Source: DASZFV01 sp036494575 (lineage in GTDB: Bacteria > Myxococcota_A > Polyangia > Fen-1088). Taken from it: a stretch of DNA of 64,000 bases. Made by a program: the position numbers and the translations under genes. Numbering within the stretch: position 1 is the first letter of the stretch; the number at the start of each line of letters is the position of its first letter. Location of the stretch: assembly GCA_036494575.1 (NCBI GenBank), contig DASXOE010000041.1, positions 1 to 64,000 of the forward strand, in the 5' to 3' direction. Shown one piece after another: positions 63,249 through 64,000 of the stretch. A model generated the notes under the pieces. The model worked only from the letters and a program-made list of their open reading frames with translations, was not told the DNA's origin and did not search any database.

Positions 63249-64000
63249 TCATGAGCGATCGCCGTGCTTCGCAGCGCGGCGACGCGGCCTTCCCTTGACG
63301 TGAGAGCGCTCGCGCGCTTGCGTGCGCGTCGAGGCCGCCGTCCTGCGCGCTGGCGCTGGCCCCTTGGGGCCCTGCTCGAGCGTGGCCTTGAGGGCCTCCA
63401 TGAGATCGACGACGCGCGCAGCCTTGGGGCGCGCGGCGCCGGTCTCGATCGTCTCGCCTCGCTCCTTCTTCTTCACGAGCGCGAGCACGCTCTGCCGAAA
63501 CGTGTCCTGGTACTCCCGCGGCTTCCACGGCCCCGAGAGCGAAGAGATGAGCTCGGCAGCCATCGCCAGCTCACGGGCGCTCACGGTCGTTCGCGCGGGG
63601 AGATCAGCGACGGCCTCGGGGCGACGGATCTCGTCGGCGAAGTACATCGTGTGGAGAACGAGGACTCGTCCGAGCGGCCGGATGCAGGCGACATATTCCT
63701 TCGTGCGCATGACGAACCGGCCGACGGCGACGCGGTCCTCCTTGTGCATGGCGTCCCGCAAGAGGACGTAGGGCTTGCCGGCGGCGGCGCCGTCGGGCGC
63801 CGCGTAGTACGCCGCGCCGAAGCTCAGCGGATCGATCTCCGCGAGGCCGACGAACTGCTGGATGTCGACCGTGTGCGTCCGCTCAGGCTCGGCGGCGGCG
63901 ACCTCCTCGTCGGAGAGTACGACGAAGCGGTCCTTCCCGACCGCGAAGCCTTTCTGGATGTGATCCCACGCCACCTCGTGACCGGAGCCTTCCGCGACGC
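63249..64000 (-). CDS. ku: Ku protein of bacterial non-homologous end joining, C-terminal part
   Basis: The visible 249 residues, read from the right edge, begin EGSGHEVAWDHIQKGFAVGK, which lies after the N-terminal beta-barrel start of Ku. The bridge and core follow: RFVVLSDEEVAAAEPERTHT, IDPLSFGAAYYAAPDGAAAG, YVLLRDAMHKEDRVAVGRFV, RTKEYVACIRPLGRVLVLHT and MYFADEIRRP. WKPREYQDTFRQSVLALVKK and a long basic tail (GRPRRRAAKHGDRS) end it. Ku binds DNA ends and recruits LigD, which is not in the window. The N-terminus lies beyond the right edge. Confidence 0.95.
   Translation of the reverse strand, partial: VAEGSGHEVAWDHIQKGFAVGKDRFVVLSDEEVAAAEPERTHTVDIQQFVGLAEIDPLSFGAAYYAAPDGAAAGKPYVLLRDAMHKEDRVAVGRFVMRTKEYVACIRPLGRVLVLHTMYFADEIRRPEAVADLPARTTVSARELAMAAELISSLSGPWKPREYQDTFRQSVLALVKKKERGETIETGAARPKAARVVDLMEALKATLEQGPKGPAPARRTAASTRTQARERSHVKGRPRRRAAKHGDRS

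Noticed and set aside
1..64000. CRISPR array, tRNA or rRNA gene
   Set aside because: I saw no regularly spaced palindromic repeats with unique spacers, no cloverleaf-like GGTTCGAATCC block and no rRNA core sequence. The only regular repeats are coding (HAMP, QLRP, Gly/Ala) or the 10-bp repeat at 31071.

Overview
The window is high-GC DNA (roughly 70%) with strong G/C third-position bias, many GTG and some TTG starts, and many 4-nt stop/start overlaps (ATGA, GTGA, TTGA). Gly/Ala-rich lipoprotein linkers, ECF-sigma/FecR-TPR cassettes, abundant two-component proteins, sigma54-like promoters and a TonB-domain/receptor fusion suggest a soil Myxococcota (Polyangia-like) chromosome. That placement is inference. 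I see no rRNA, tRNA, CRISPR array, phage or transposase. Both edges cut genes: a multi-HAMP sensor on the left and Ku on the right.

Layout. 1-14 kb is an alpha-glucan/trehalose block, mostly on the minus strand: multi-HAMP sensor, glgX, a secreted membrane protein, a GH15 glucoamylase-like enzyme, a DUF2383 protein, then treY-treZ-debranching enzyme with 4-nt overlaps. Upstream, on the same strand and possibly in the same operon, lie a hemerythrin-like protein, a small tail-anchored secreted protein and a lipoprotein C39-like peptidase. 15.7-22.4 kb holds stress and central-carbon genes: YihY, DoxX, DUF4142, an lmo0937-type mini membrane protein, an RpoH-like sigma factor, transaldolase, pgi, and the remnant of a metallo-beta-lactamase-fold gene. 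22.4-27.6 kb is a four-gene outer-membrane operon ending in a TonB-dependent receptor that carries its own TonB-like domain. 27.7-31 kb has a hybrid kinase with its Rcp1-like regulator and a subclass B3 metallo-beta-lactamase.

31.2-33.8 kb and 52.2-55.0 kb are two copies of one regulatory cassette: ECF sigma factor, FecR/TPR regulator and exported protein. 34.1-46.7 kb is a long plus-strand run. Its tightly overlapped core has an AlgI-like MBOAT, two AlgX-like SGNH proteins, two NAD-dependent sugar-nucleotide enzymes, a TolB-like propeller, a GT2 and a SirB1-like transglutaminase. It looks like an uncharacterised cell-surface glycan or glycolipid O-acetylation system. 46.7-50.6 kb has two divergent RsbRD-type histidine kinases, a response regulator and a persulfide-dioxygenase/rhodanese fusion. 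50.6-61.3 kb holds small lipoproteins, a radical SAM enzyme with an unusual CX4CX2C motif and a PP2C phosphatase. 61.3-64 kb has a second copy of the tail protein/C39 peptidase pair, a GlsB-like protein and Ku.

The most interesting items are the duplicated tail-protein/C39-lipoprotein pair, the O-acetylation operon, the duplicated ECF/FecR cassette, and a recurring -24/-12-like promoter motif in front of stress and storage genes.
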